DNA of 64,000 bases from Hymenobacter sp. BT188. Its GTDB lineage: Bacteria > Bacteroidota > Bacteroidia > Cytophagales > Hymenobacteraceae. The number at the start of each line of letters is the position of its first letter. Within the stretch, counting starts at the first letter, position 1. The position numbers were made by a program, and so were the translations under genes. The stretch covers positions 186,001 to 250,000 of the forward strand of contig NZ_JACSCW010000006.1 of the NCBI RefSeq assembly GCF_014333585.1, read 5' to 3'. Below are positions 27,356 to 36,645 of the stretch, piece by piece. Under the pieces are notes generated by a model. It made no database searches, was not told where the DNA came from, and was given only the letters and a program-made list of their open reading frames with translations.

Positions 27356-27663
27356 ACCGAAGCAACGAGAACGAAAAGCGCTGACAATAGTGTGTTCCAA
27401 GATACGGCTTTCGGTTCGCACCGTTCGCCGCTTTACAGCCCGTATCTGGTCTTTATTTCAATGGCAACCTTCTACTCTACCGTTGAGCGCGCTTTCTGTT
27501 TGCTACCAAGGCAGAAGAAGGATTGTGCTACTAAGAACTTTCCATGCAGTAACGGAGCGGCAAGCCAAAAATTTGCCCCCCAGATCCGCCAAAAATATAA
27601 TTTGTTGCAAGAAGGCTCACCGACTTGTCTGTCTGCTCTAAAAGTTAAGAGCATCCAAAGGCG

Positions 27664-28578
27664 CTAAAACAAGCTTCCCTGTACGGGCTGCACAATAACC
27701 TTCGGGTAGGCAACTTCGAGGCCCGTCAGCGTGCGTAGCTTCTCCAAAAAATACTGCGTCCAGATGGGCGAGTGCATAATATCCTTCTGGTGAATGAAAA
27801 TATAAGCCGTGTGCAGGCCAGCGCTCAACCAGCCGGCCAGGCGCTCAGCCCAAGCATCGGCGCGGCGGTAGTCGCTGTTGCCGAGGCCGTGACCGTTGAA
27901 GCGGATGAATGCCGTGGGCGTGGTCAGGCGCTGGTGGAGCACGTCGCGGCGACCCGCTACGTCAGTGATTACCAGCGTCTTGTTCAGTGCTTCCAGTAAG
28001 GCAAAAACCGTGTCGCGCACCCCTACGTCGGAAAACCAGCGTGGGTGGCGCAATTCCACGGCCAGCGGCACGTAGGCAGGAAAATCGAGTAGGTAGCGCT
28101 CCAAGCGGCGCATGTGCTCCGGCCCGAAAGTGGGGGGCAATTGTAGGAAGGCCAGCCCCAAATGCTCTTCCAGCCCGCTGATGGCCCGGCAAAAGGAGAT
28201 CGTTAATTCGTCGGCGTTGTATAGCTCCCGCTCGTGGGTGATGCTTTGGGGCATCTTGGGGCAAAATTTGAAGCCCGTCGACACAGCATCGCGCCATTTG
28301 CGCACGGTGGGCGCGTCGGGGATGCGATAGTGCGTGGTGTTTAGCTCAATGCTGTTGAACTGCCGGGCATAGTGATGCAGGTAGTCGGTATCCTTAATGC
28401 CCGCCGGAAAATAAGAGCCGAGCCAAGCCTTATTGGTCCAGATGGGGCAGCCCACATAAATGGCAGGCTGAGGCGGTGCCGTGGCCTGGGCACGCGCCAG
28501 CAACGAAGCCGTTTCGGGGTGGTCGGGAGGAAGCGTGAAATCCACGCCGCGCAGGTCGGAAAGGCGGCCAAAATCCAT
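27664..28578 (-). CDS. DUF72 family TIM-barrel protein (YecE-like)
   Basis: A 304-residue protein with the DUF72 pattern: IYVGCPIWTNKAWLGSYFP, FNSIELNTTHYRIP, FKFCPKMPQSITHE, LGLAFLQLPPTFGP and ELRHPRWF, ending with an IFIHQKDI segment. Its biochemical role is unknown. The open frame runs 41 codons farther upstream, but MDFGRLSDL lies four bases after a TTTG promoter box on the minus strand, so I took that ATG. It may be leaderless. Confidence 0.85.
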   Translation of the reverse strand: MDFGRLSDLRGVDFTLPPDHPETASLLARAQATAPPQPAIYVGCPIWTNKAWLGSYFPAGIKDTDYLHHYARQFNSIELNTTHYRIPDAPTVRKWRDAVSTGFKFCPKMPQSITHERELYNADELTISFCRAISGLEEHLGLAFLQLPPTFGPEHMRRLERYLLDFPAYVPLAVELRHPRWFSDVGVRDTVFALLEALNKTLVITDVAGRRDVLHQRLTTPTAFIRFNGHGLGNSDYRRADAWAERLAGWLSAGLHTAYIFIHQKDIMHSPIWTQYFLEKLRTLTGLEVAYPKVIVQPVQGSLF

Positions 28579-28927
28579 AGGGCAAAGTACGGCAAATCTC
28601 CCCGCAGGAAGTAGGTTATTCCAGTAACAAAATTCGAGGACTTTTGCAACACGGCTTTGAACATGCTCAACAGGCCAATGACAAAATTTTGTACCAATCA
28701 AATAATATCATTCTTTTTGGCCCCTAGGGGCCTTCTTTTAATAATACTAAGAGCATCTTTCTGAAACACAAAAGGGCATTTTGCTACAGGAAGTACAAAT
28801 TATTTTTGTACAAGTTTTATTCAAAAAATATAATTTATTATACTTGGTAACAGCTACCGCTAGTGGAGTTGACTCTTCTCCAAAAAGTGGCGCTCTAGTT
28901 TTGGCTGTTTACCAATTGTCTAAAAGT

Positions 28928-29770
28928 GTGATTCGATCCCTCCGATTACCTCTTGCCGGTTGGCTGTTTGCTCTGCTCCTGACCTTGCCTTTAGCCTTCC
29001 CTCAAACTGCGTTTGCCACCCGGCTCAGCGACGATGATAAGGCTCCTACAGCTACCGCCCGTAAGAAAGTTGTCGTGTTGCGCGGCCGGGCCTCGTGGTA
29101 CGGCATCCAACATCAAGGCTTACCCACCAGCAGCGGCGAGCGATTTGACCGCAACAAGTACACCGCCGCTCACAAGACGCTTCCCTTCAACACACGCTTA
29201 CGCGTAACCAACCCTCAAAACGGCAAATCGGTAGTAGTACGCGTTACCGACCGTGGCCCCTTCCGCCATCAGCGGATTCTCGATTTAGCCGAAATTGCCG
29301 CCCGTCCTCTGGGCCTTATCCAGCAAGGCGCCATTTCAGTAGTGGCCGAAATAGTGCCCGAAACGACGCCCCTTGGCCCCACAGATGCCCCTGAGGACTT
29401 AGCCGAGATCCTCAACGATACCATTGATCCGGAAATGCCGCAGTTGGCTACCACCGAAACGTCGGTACCCACTACCCTTCCTGCCTCAACGGCAGCTTAT
29501 GTAGTACAAACCGGCACCTTCGGCAACGCCCTGAATGCCCAGAATCAGCTTACTAAGATTCAGTCGATCAACAGCAAGCTAGTAGTAACGGTGACGCCCG
29601 AAACCGTGAATGGCAAGGCCCTCAACCGCGTGGTAGTAGGCCAGTTTGCCAACCGCAAAGCCGCTGACGCCGTGCGCCGGCAGTTGCAGCAGCGAGGCAT
29701 CACCGGTTTGGTTCGGCAGATTCAGGTGCCCATCGAGCCCGCCGCACATGCAGTAGCCGCCGGCCGATAA
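28928..29770 (+). CDS. rlpA: RlpA-like septal lytic transglycosylase with SPOR domain
   Basis: About 280 residues from the GTG at 28928: signal peptide (LAGWLFALLLTLPLAF, FATRL), a double-psi beta-barrel domain (GRASWYGIQHQGLPTSSGERFD; AAHKTLPFNTRLRVTNPQNG; VRVTDRGPFRHQRILDLAEIAA) and a C-terminal SPOR domain (VVQTGTFGNALNAQNQLTKI). RlpA cleaves naked glycan strands and localises to the division site through SPOR. The frame extends to a TTG at 28781, but that adds residues before the signal peptide. A strong terminator follows. Confidence 0.88.
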   Translation: MIRSLRLPLAGWLFALLLTLPLAFPQTAFATRLSDDDKAPTATARKKVVVLRGRASWYGIQHQGLPTSSGERFDRNKYTAAHKTLPFNTRLRVTNPQNGKSVVVRVTDRGPFRHQRILDLAEIAARPLGLIQQGAISVVAEIVPETTPLGPTDAPEDLAEILNDTIDPEMPQLATTETSVPTTLPASTAAYVVQTGTFGNALNAQNQLTKIQSINSKLVVTVTPETVNGKALNRVVVGQFANRKAADAVRRQLQQRGITGLVRQIQVPIEPAAHAVAAGR

Positions 29771-29789
29771 CGGTTAGTTCTCTACTCTG

Positions 29790-29832
29790 GAAGCCCGAAT
29801 CTCTGCTGTAGCAGAGATTCGGGCTTCTTCTT
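29790..29832 (+). terminator. Intrinsic terminator after rlpA
   Basis: GAAGCCCGAATCTCTGC and its perfect complement (17 bp), with a TGTA loop, followed by TTCTT. A single G6 word (29840) comes next. Confidence 0.85.
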
Positions 29833-29968
29833 GTGGGCTGGGGGGCAAACTTCAAGGTATGAAGTAATCTGTGAAGGGCACACGTTGTTATGTGCGGGCA
29901 TTCGGCATAACTTAACGGCAGTTGCCAACCCGCTGGGGGCTTTTTTCACCCAATTTCTACCATTCTTT

Positions 29969-32404
29969 ATGGCTTGGACAAAGGCCTTGTTGACACTGCT
30001 GGTCAGTGTTACGCTTACCTGGGTACTCAACAGCAAGCAGGGCGACCTGCCGCCTTTTGGCAAGTTTCTGAGTCCGTTTGTAGGCTTTTGGCAAAATGCT
30101 GAGGCCGCCACTGAGGCAAATGATCAACAGGAATTGACCTTGTCTGGCCTGAAGGCGCCCGTGCAGGTCCGTTTCGACGACCGGCGCGTGCCCCACGTCT
30201 TTGCCCAGAACGACCATGACCTTTACTTCGCCCAGGGCTACCTTACGGCCCGTGACCGGCTCTGGCAGATGGAGTTTCAAACCCACGTAGCTGCTGGCCG
30301 CATTTCGGAAGTAGTAGGCGCCAGAGCGTTGGAGTACGACCGGTTTCAGCGGCGGATGGGCTTGCCTTTCGGGGCCCAGAAATCTTTGGAGGTCGTAATG
30401 GCCGACCCAACTACACGCACCGTGCTAGAAGCGTATTCGGCGGGTGTGAATACTTATATAAATACCTTATCCGATAAAACGCTGCCCTTCGAGTACAAGC
30501 TTTTGGACTATAAGCCGGAGCCTTGGCAGCCGTTGAAATGCGCCCTGCTGCTCAAGCTCATGGCCTGGGACCTGAGCGGCCGCTCCGACGATTTGCGCCT
30601 CTCCAATGCTCTGAATAAGTACGGGCCGGCCATCACCAACGACCTTTTCCCCAGTTATCCGACCCGCGAAGATCCTATCGTACCGGTAGGTACACCCCAG
30701 GATTTTGCCCCCGTCTCGATTCCAGCCACGCCGCCCACCTTTGCGGCCGCTATATCGGATAAGGTGCCAACGCGTGAGCCCGATGCAGATTTGGGGTCCA
30801 ATAACTTCGCGGTAAGTGGCGCGAAGTCGGCTTCGGGCTTTCCTCTGCTGGCCAACGATCCGCACTTGCAGCTGAATCTGCCCAGCATCTGGTATCAGGT
30901 TCAGCTGGTGGCGCCGGGCGTGAACGTGTATGGTGTCACCATTCCGGGCTCACCTTTGGTTATCATCGGCTTTAATCAGCAGGTAGCCTGGGGCGTGACC
31001 AACGTGGGCGCCGATGTGCTGGACTGGTATCAGCTGAAATTCAAGGATAACACCAAGCGCGAATACTGGCACGATGGCCGCTGGAAACCCGTGCGCCGGG
31101 TGATAGAGCGCATTAAAGTGCGCGGCCTCCCCGACCGCCTCGACACGGTGCTCTACACCCACCACGGCCCGGTGGTGTACGACCAGAACGAGAAGGTTTT
31201 CAACAAACAGACCCCTATTCGCCACGCCCTGCGCTGGACGGCCCACGAAGGCGGCAACGAGGTAAAAGCATTTTATGGCCTGAACCGCGCCCGCAGCTAC
31301 GCCGATTACACTGCTGCGCTTCAATACTACGCTGCACCGGCTCAGAACTTCATTTTTGCCAGTGCCCAAAACGACGTAGCCATCTGGCCCAACGGGAAGT
31401 TTCCGCTGAAATGGACCGACCAAGGCAAGTTTATCCTCGATGGCACCAACCCGGCCCACGACTGGCAAGGCTGGATTCCGGCCGCCCACAATCCGCACGT
31501 GCTTAACCCATCGCGGGGCTTCGTCAGCTCGGCCAACCAGTTTCCCGCTGGCCCCGATTACCCGTATTATCTGGGTTGGTCGTTTGCGACGTGGGAGCGC
31601 GGCCACCGCATCAACGAGCGCCTAGCCACTATGCAGGGCGCTACTCCCGACAGCCTGCGTCTGCTACAGCTCGATAACCTGAACCTGAACGCCCAGCTCA
31701 TGCTGCCGCGAATGCTGGCCTTGGTAAAGCCGCAACAACTAACGGCCGCTCAGCGCCGCACCTACGACAACCTGCGCCAGTGGAATTACTTCTACGACGC
31801 CGATGCCATCGCGCCCAGCGTATTTGATCTATGGTACGGCAATCTGGTAAAGCGCTTGTGGGACGATGATTTTGGAACCGCCGCCACTGGCCAGGAAATG
31901 CGCTTCCCACCTCGCGACCGCACCAACAACCTCCTGTTAACCCAAGACACCAGCCGCTGGATCGACGACCGGCGCACGCCACAGCGCGAGACGCTGCCCC
32001 AATTAGTGCAGGCTTCTCTCCAGTTTGCCACCGACTCACTACAGCGCAAATTTGGCCCCCAGGGCCCGGCTTGGCGCTGGGCCAACCAGAAAAGCACCGA
32101 CATTCTGCATCTGGCCCAGCTCACGGGCTTTGGCCGCATGGACCTGGAAGTAGGCGGCGGCGCGGCCATCGTGAACGCTATTTCGGAGCGCAACGGCCCC
32201 TCCTGGCGCATGGTAGTGGCACTGGGCCCCCAGGTGCGCGCTTACGGCGTATTCCCAGGGGGCCAAAGCGGCAACCCCGGCTCGGCCCACTACGATGACA
32301 TGATTGAAACCTGGCGCAAGGGCGAATTGAACGAACTGATTTTTCTGCAAAAGCCCGACGAGAAAAACCCACGCGTGAAAGCTGGTTTGGCCTTACAGCC
32401 GTGA
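29969..32404 (+). CDS. Penicillin acylase family Ntn-hydrolase
   Basis: An 811-residue secreted precursor: hydrophobic N-terminus (KALLTLLVSVTLTWVL), an alpha-subunit region with DDRRVPHVFAQNDHDLYFAQGYL and RDRLWQME, and a beta chain beginning at DLGSNNFAVSG, where the Ser is the predicted autocatalytic nucleophile, followed by PLLANDPHLQLNLPSIWYQ. Enzymes of this family hydrolyse amides such as penicillins, acyl-homoserine lactones or aculeacins in the periplasm. Substrate is not deducible. The frame also extends upstream to 29831, but the signal peptide supports 29969. No G6 word occurs inside this 2.4-kb gene. Confidence 0.9.
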   Translation: MAWTKALLTLLVSVTLTWVLNSKQGDLPPFGKFLSPFVGFWQNAEAATEANDQQELTLSGLKAPVQVRFDDRRVPHVFAQNDHDLYFAQGYLTARDRLWQMEFQTHVAAGRISEVVGARALEYDRFQRRMGLPFGAQKSLEVVMADPTTRTVLEAYSAGVNTYINTLSDKTLPFEYKLLDYKPEPWQPLKCALLLKLMAWDLSGRSDDLRLSNALNKYGPAITNDLFPSYPTREDPIVPVGTPQDFAPVSIPATPPTFAAAISDKVPTREPDADLGSNNFAVSGAKSASGFPLLANDPHLQLNLPSIWYQVQLVAPGVNVYGVTIPGSPLVIIGFNQQVAWGVTNVGADVLDWYQLKFKDNTKREYWHDGRWKPVRRVIERIKVRGLPDRLDTVLYTHHGPVVYDQNEKVFNKQTPIRHALRWTAHEGGNEVKAFYGLNRARSYADYTAALQYYAAPAQNFIFASAQNDVAIWPNGKFPLKWTDQGKFILDGTNPAHDWQGWIPAAHNPHVLNPSRGFVSSANQFPAGPDYPYYLGWSFATWERGHRINERLATMQGATPDSLRLLQLDNLNLNAQLMLPRMLALVKPQQLTAAQRRTYDNLRQWNYFYDADAIAPSVFDLWYGNLVKRLWDDDFGTAATGQEMRFPPRDRTNNLLLTQDTSRWIDDRRTPQRETLPQLVQASLQFATDSLQRKFGPQGPAWRWANQKSTDILHLAQLTGFGRMDLEVGGGAAIVNAISERNGPSWRMVVALGPQVRAYGVFPGGQSGNPGSAHYDDMIETWRKGELNELIFLQKPDEKNPRVKAGLALQP

Positions 32405-32447
32405 GTTAGGCCACATTCTAAAGCTACTACACCATAGCAACCAGAAC

Positions 32448-32540
32448 GTCATACAGAGCGGAGCGAAGCATCTGGCGTGTTTAATTGGGATTAGTAACCT
32501 CTCGTCAGCATGCGAGATGCTTCGCTCCGCTCTGCATGAC
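32448..32540. repeat. REP-like palindrome, copy C
   Basis: GTCATACAGAGCGGAGCG, then GCATCTGGCGTG, a variable centre, and the right arm GCGAGATGCTTCGCTCC ending TGCATGAC. Two base changes from the common arm (ATAC, TGGC) show some decay. It fills the gap between two convergent genes. Confidence 0.85.
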
Positions 32541-32587
32541 CGTCTAATAATTGAGGTTTCAGTATCAGTTGCTTAAACCTTAAAAGC

Positions 32588-33331
32588 CTACCGCTCCAGC
32601 GACTCGGCAAACTCCCGCAGCAGTGCTGCTACTTCCTGCGGTGCCTCCAACGGCAGCAAGTGCCCGGCTCCGCCAATTATTTCCAAGGGCGTGTCGGGGG
32701 GCAAATGCGGCAGCGTTTCAAGCCCGTGCAGCGACGGCGACATGACCGCATCGGCGTCGCCGGCTATTACCACGGCTGGCACCGCAATAAGCGGCATTTG
32801 AGCTAGAATATTTTCGCGGCTACCATGTAGTAGCCACGCGTCCCAGGCGGCGCGGGTAGCTCGCAGATTATCTTCCACGACCTGTTTCTGTAATGCTTCC
32901 GACAGGGGCCGGGCCGTAATGTGGGCCAGCGTACGGGCCGCGGCTTGAGGGTTGCCGTAGGCGTGCAAGGAGGCTGAGCGCTCCTCGTCCGTCATGGGCT
33001 CCGCCGAAGGCGGCGAGGGCGAGAGCAGCGCCAATCCGCGCAGGCCTGCCGGCTGCTGAGCGGCCAGCGCGAGGGCAATTTTGCCCCCCATGCTATGTCC
33101 AACCAGAATATAAGTACCCAGGTCCAGCTCTCTGATGTACGCTCCTACCGCTTCAGCATATGCCTGCACCGTATAGCCGCCCACCGGAGCGGGAGCACTA
33201 CCAAAGCCGCCCAGGTCGGGAGCCAGACAAGCATAGTCAGGAGCCAATGCATCGGCTACGGCAGCCCACTCCCGGCCCGAGCCAGCCCAGTAGTGCAGAC
33301 AAATAAAGGTAGGCGCAGTAGATGAAGGCAT
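32588..33331 (-). CDS. Alpha/beta hydrolase
   Basis: A 247-residue protein with the fold's markers: oxyanion region FICLHYWAGSGREW, nucleophile elbow LVGHSMGGKIAL (Ser), acid strand VIAGDADAVMSP and a late His (GGAGHLLPLEAP). It has no signal peptide, so it is cytoplasmic. The substrate is not evident. It lies 90 bases from the next gene, an HxlR regulator on the same strand. Confidence 0.87.
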   Translation of the reverse strand: MPSSTAPTFICLHYWAGSGREWAAVADALAPDYACLAPDLGGFGSAPAPVGGYTVQAYAEAVGAYIRELDLGTYILVGHSMGGKIALALAAQQPAGLRGLALLSPSPPSAEPMTDEERSASLHAYGNPQAAARTLAHITARPLSEALQKQVVEDNLRATRAAWDAWLLHGSRENILAQMPLIAVPAVVIAGDADAVMSPSLHGLETLPHLPPDTPLEIIGGAGHLLPLEAPQEVAALLREFAESLER

Positions 33332-33421
33332 AAGGAGGCGTTTGAAACGTGTAGCCTACCTACGCAAACCCGTTACGGAATGGTCAAAAATGCCCCCCAG
33401 CGAGTAACCTCCGTCTGAGGT

Positions 33422-33808
33422 TTATCCGGCCGCAACCAGCGCGTCCGAAGCTACTTCTGCGCACGGCGCTTCGCCTAAGCCCAGCGCTTCGCGGTGCAGA
33501 TTGCCCCACTCGCGCAGGGAATGCAGCACCGGACAAAGCGTTTGCCCGTGGGCAGTAAGGCGGTATTCTACCTTGGGCGGCACCTGCGCATACACGCGCC
33601 GATTAACCAGGCCAGCCTCTTCCAATTCCTTAAGCTGCTGGGCCAGCATCTTCTGTGTTACTCTCGGAATAAGGCGTTTTAGCTCGCCAAAGCGCAGAGT
33701 GCCGTGCTCAGCCAGATACGAAAGGATAAATACTTTCCATTTGCCCCCCAGCACATCAAGTGCAGCCGTAATCGGACATATCGGCGAGTTCTTTGGCATA
33801 GTTATCAT
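33422..33808 (-). CDS. HxlR-family transcriptional regulator (paralogue)
   Basis: A 128-residue winged-helix protein closely similar in layout to the one at 20805: SPICPITAALDVLGGKWKVFILSYL, FGELKRLIPRVTQKMLAQQLKEL and YAQVPPKVEYRLTAHG. It keeps the sensor Cys in ICPI. It is divergent from an old-yellow-enzyme gene across about 250 bases, so it likely represses that gene until an electrophile is present. The GGK codons form an exact G6 word (33744-33749). Confidence 0.9.
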   Translation of the reverse strand: MITMPKNSPICPITAALDVLGGKWKVFILSYLAEHGTLRFGELKRLIPRVTQKMLAQQLKELEEAGLVNRRVYAQVPPKVEYRLTAHGQTLCPVLHSLREWGNLHREALGLGEAPCAEVASDALVAAG

Positions 33809-33843
33809 TTTATGTCCTTGATTATCAGCAATAGTTTCTAAAA

Positions 33844-33871
33844 GGTACCTGCATTACTTTACGGTACCTAC
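33844..33871. promoter_or_regulatory. Probable HxlR operator between regulator and OYE gene
   Basis: Two GGTACC boxes (33844-33849 and 33863-33868) lie 19 bases apart, about two helical turns, in the divergent intergenic region. The second continues to GTACCTAC (33864-33871), the same half-site found at 20739 beside the other HxlR gene. Confidence 0.5.
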
Positions 33872-34060
33872 TTGACAAATGTATCCTATTGACGAGACCT
33901 TTGCAAGTGCCGCTGATACGCGGAACTGGGGTATCTGTGTGCCGGCAAATCAGGTGGCTGGTCAACATTTACAGCTCCCCAGTGGTTTAGCACGACGCGC
34001 TCGTGAACGAAGCTTCACATTCGCTTTCATTCTTTTTTAAGTCAATCATTACCAGTTCTT

Positions 34061-35206
34061 ATGTCATCCTCCACCAAGCATCTTTTCACGCCCTTTCAAA
34101 TGGGCGCTCTTTCTTTATCCAATCGCCTCGTAATGGCGCCTATGACGCGCAGCCGCGCCAAAAACGACGGCAACGTGCCCACCGATTCCACAGTGGAATA
34201 CTACCGGCAGCGCGCTTCGGCGGGCCTTATTATCACTGAAGGCGCTCAGGTTTCGCCCCAGGGTGTAGGCTACGTTTTCACACCCGGCATTCACTCTGCG
34301 GCGCAAGTAGCGGGTTGGAAAAAAGTAACCGACGCGGTTCACGCCGAAGGCGGACGCATTTTTATTCAGCTGTGGCACGTAGGCCGTATTTCGCACCCGT
34401 TTTTCCACAATGGCGAATTGCCGGTTGCGCCTTCAAGCGTGAAGCCAACCGACGTGATGGCTTACACAGATAAGGGCATGGAGGAAATTCCGGCCCCGCG
34501 CGCCCTGGAGCTCAGCGAGATTGCCGGCGTAGTAAATGACTTCCGCCAGGCAGCCCAAAACGCGAAAGACGCGGGCTTCGACGGTGTGGAGATTCATGGC
34601 GCCAACGGCTACCTGCTCGACCAGTTTATTCAGGATGGCACCAACCAGCGCACCGACGAGTACGGCGGCAGCGTAGAAAACCGCGCCCGCTTTGTGCTGG
34701 AAGTGGTGGAGGCCACCGCCGACGTATTCGGAGCCGACCGTGTAGGCATCCGTTTGTCGCCTACTGGCAACGTGGGGGGCATTTCTGACTCCGACCGCCT
34801 GGGTACGTTCAGCTACGTGACGGAGCAGCTCAACAAGTTTGGCTTGGCGTATCTGCACGTCATTGAGGCCTTGCCGGGCCATTCCATGGCTGCGAAGGCT
34901 GGGCAGGAGCCGGTAGGCCCGCACCTGCGCACAATCTTCGATGGCCCGTTTATTCTGAATGGCGGCTACACCCAGGAAACGGCCGAAGCCGCTTTAGAAA
35001 ACAACGAAGCCGACCTCATTGCCTTCGGCGTGCCCTACATCGCCAACCCCGACCTGGTGGAGCGCTACGAGCAGGGCGCAGCCCTCAACACGCCCGATCA
35101 GGCCACCTTCTATGGCGGCGACGACAAAGGCTACATCGACTACCCTTCGTTGGAGGAAGCAGAAACTACGGAAGCCTCGCCCAAGCAGGACATCGTGAAT
35201 TATTAA
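34061..35206 (+). CDS. Old yellow enzyme family alkene reductase (NemA-like)
   Basis: A 381-residue flavin-dependent TIM-barrel protein: LFTPFQMGALSLSNRLVMAPMTRSRA, ITEGAQVSPQGVGY, IQLWHVGRISH, GVEIHGANGYLLDQFIQDGTNQRTDEYGG (His and Asn for substrate binding) and FILNGGYTQETAE. Such enzymes use NAD(P)H to reduce activated C=C bonds and nitro compounds. The divergent HxlR gene suggests induction by electrophiles. A G6 word lies inside at 34774. Confidence 0.93.
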   Translation: MSSSTKHLFTPFQMGALSLSNRLVMAPMTRSRAKNDGNVPTDSTVEYYRQRASAGLIITEGAQVSPQGVGYVFTPGIHSAAQVAGWKKVTDAVHAEGGRIFIQLWHVGRISHPFFHNGELPVAPSSVKPTDVMAYTDKGMEEIPAPRALELSEIAGVVNDFRQAAQNAKDAGFDGVEIHGANGYLLDQFIQDGTNQRTDEYGGSVENRARFVLEVVEATADVFGADRVGIRLSPTGNVGGISDSDRLGTFSYVTEQLNKFGLAYLHVIEALPGHSMAAKAGQEPVGPHLRTIFDGPFILNGGYTQETAEAALENNEADLIAFGVPYIANPDLVERYEQGAALNTPDQATFYGGDDKGYIDYPSLEEAETTEASPKQDIVNY

Positions 35207-35230
35207 GTAGCGGCACTGCCGATTTTTGAA

Positions 35231-35268
35231 AAACCCCGCTCTGGAACATTTCAGGGCGGGGTTTCTTG
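35231..35268 (+). terminator. Terminator after OYE gene
   Basis: AAACCCCGC (35231-35239) pairs with GCGGGGTTT (35256-35264), extended by a weaker inner pairing, followed by CTTGT. It is not built from the G6 word. Confidence 0.65.
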
Positions 35269-35344
35269 TATAGAGACGCGCGCTGGCTACCCAAGCCCCA
35301 ATTCTGCGTAGACACTACTCCCAACTCTATCATACCGCTCTGTT

Positions 35345-36274
35345 ATGGCCAAAAAAGCTTCTGCCCCTGCCCCAAACGCCACCACCAAAAAAGCGCCGAC
35401 GCCTATTGATCATCCCACGGCCAAGGACATGAAGAAGCACGCGCAGAAGCTTCCTTACCCCGCCAAACAAGCCGATATGAAGCTCCAGCCCGGCATGAGC
35501 TTCTCCACTTACCGGGCCGCCAATAAGCTGGGGGGCAAAGTTGCCCTCATCACCGGCGCCGACTCCGGTATCGGGCGGGCCGTGGCGGTGGCTTTTGCTA
35601 TGGAAGGCGCCGACGTAGCCGTGCTCTACAACGAAAACGACGTGGATGCCCAGGAAACCCAGCGCCTGGTAGAAGCCCAGCAGCGCCGGTGCTTGCTGCT
35701 TCGCCTCGATGTCCGCGACCCGGAGCAGTGCCGTCAGGCCGTGCGCCGCACCCGCGCCGAGCTAGGCGGTTTGCATATTCTGGTAAATAACGCGGCCTAC
35801 CAAATGGCCCAGGAAAAGTTCGAGGACATCAGCGAGGAGCAGATTCGCCGCACCTTCGACACCAATATTCTCGGCTACATCTGGATGGCCCAGGCGGCCT
35901 TGCCCCACATGGAAAGCGGCGACTGCATCATTAACACGGGTAGCATTGTGGGCCTCACCGGCAACCCCTTGCTCATCGATTATACCGCCACCAAGTCGGC
36001 TATTCACGCGTTCACCAAGTCGTTGGCTACGCACCTGGGCGAGCGGAATATTCGGGTAAACTGCGTGGTGCCGGGCCCCGTCTGGACGCCCAACATTCCG
36101 GCCACAATGCCTTTGGAGGAAGTTGAGAAGTTTGGCTACGAAGTAGCGCTTCAGCGCCCCGGCCAGCCCGAAGAATTGGCCCCCGCTTATGTCTTGCTGG
36201 CTTCACAGGACGGCTCTTTTATGACCGGCAGCCTGGTGCACGTTACGGGGGGCAAATTATCCAGCGACCAGTAG
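35345..36274 (+). CDS. SDR family oxidoreductase
   Basis: A 309-residue short-chain dehydrogenase with a long Lys/Ala/Pro-rich N-terminal tail (about 45 residues). Signatures: VALITGADSGIGRAVAVAFA (cofactor loop), NNAAYQ, the catalytic Ser (INTGSIVGL), and YTATKSAIHAF (Tyr-x-x-x-Lys). It matches the YhdG/YghA group, often stress-induced. A G6 word encodes the LGGK just before the Rossmann strand (35530), and another ends the gene (36247). Confidence 0.9.
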   Translation: MAKKASAPAPNATTKKAPTPIDHPTAKDMKKHAQKLPYPAKQADMKLQPGMSFSTYRAANKLGGKVALITGADSGIGRAVAVAFAMEGADVAVLYNENDVDAQETQRLVEAQQRRCLLLRLDVRDPEQCRQAVRRTRAELGGLHILVNNAAYQMAQEKFEDISEEQIRRTFDTNILGYIWMAQAALPHMESGDCIINTGSIVGLTGNPLLIDYTATKSAIHAFTKSLATHLGERNIRVNCVVPGPVWTPNIPATMPLEEVEKFGYEVALQRPGQPEELAPAYVLLASQDGSFMTGSLVHVTGGKLSSDQ

Positions 36275-36324
36275 CTTCAGGCTTTGCTTTAGAAGCTGTT
36301 TTGACCTAGCTAGCGCGGTAGAGG

Positions 36325-36428
36325 CGCAATAGTGGGAGTCTCGTCGTTGCTAAGTTTGTTTAGCTATAGTCTTCTATTTGTGGATGGCACAGTACCAATC
36401 GTTCAACGACGAGACTCCCACTATTGCG
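36325..36428. repeat. 24-bp inverted repeat around a 56-bp centre
   Basis: Arms 36325-36348 and 36405-36428 match perfectly over 24 bases (core AGTGGGAGTCTCGTCG). The element is MITE-sized with no coding capacity. It sits in the 371-base gap (36275-36645) that separates the SDR gene from the sugar-oxidation cluster. The rest of the gap shows nothing else clear. Confidence 0.85.
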
Positions 36429-36645
36429 TTCCTACCTCACCTGAACAGTCCAGAATATAACTCAACCAGCTTCCTAGATCAGCATAGCTTTCTCCGGCCT
36501 GTGGCGTACCCCGGAGGATGGCAACCATAAAGCCAGCTCAACAGTAAGAAAGCAGTGGAAGCAAGCATTAAATAAGTGGCACAGCGGGAAGTTTTGGCTT
36601 CCAGGCAGTTTACTACCTGTAGCTTCCCTTATCAGCTGCTTCGCC

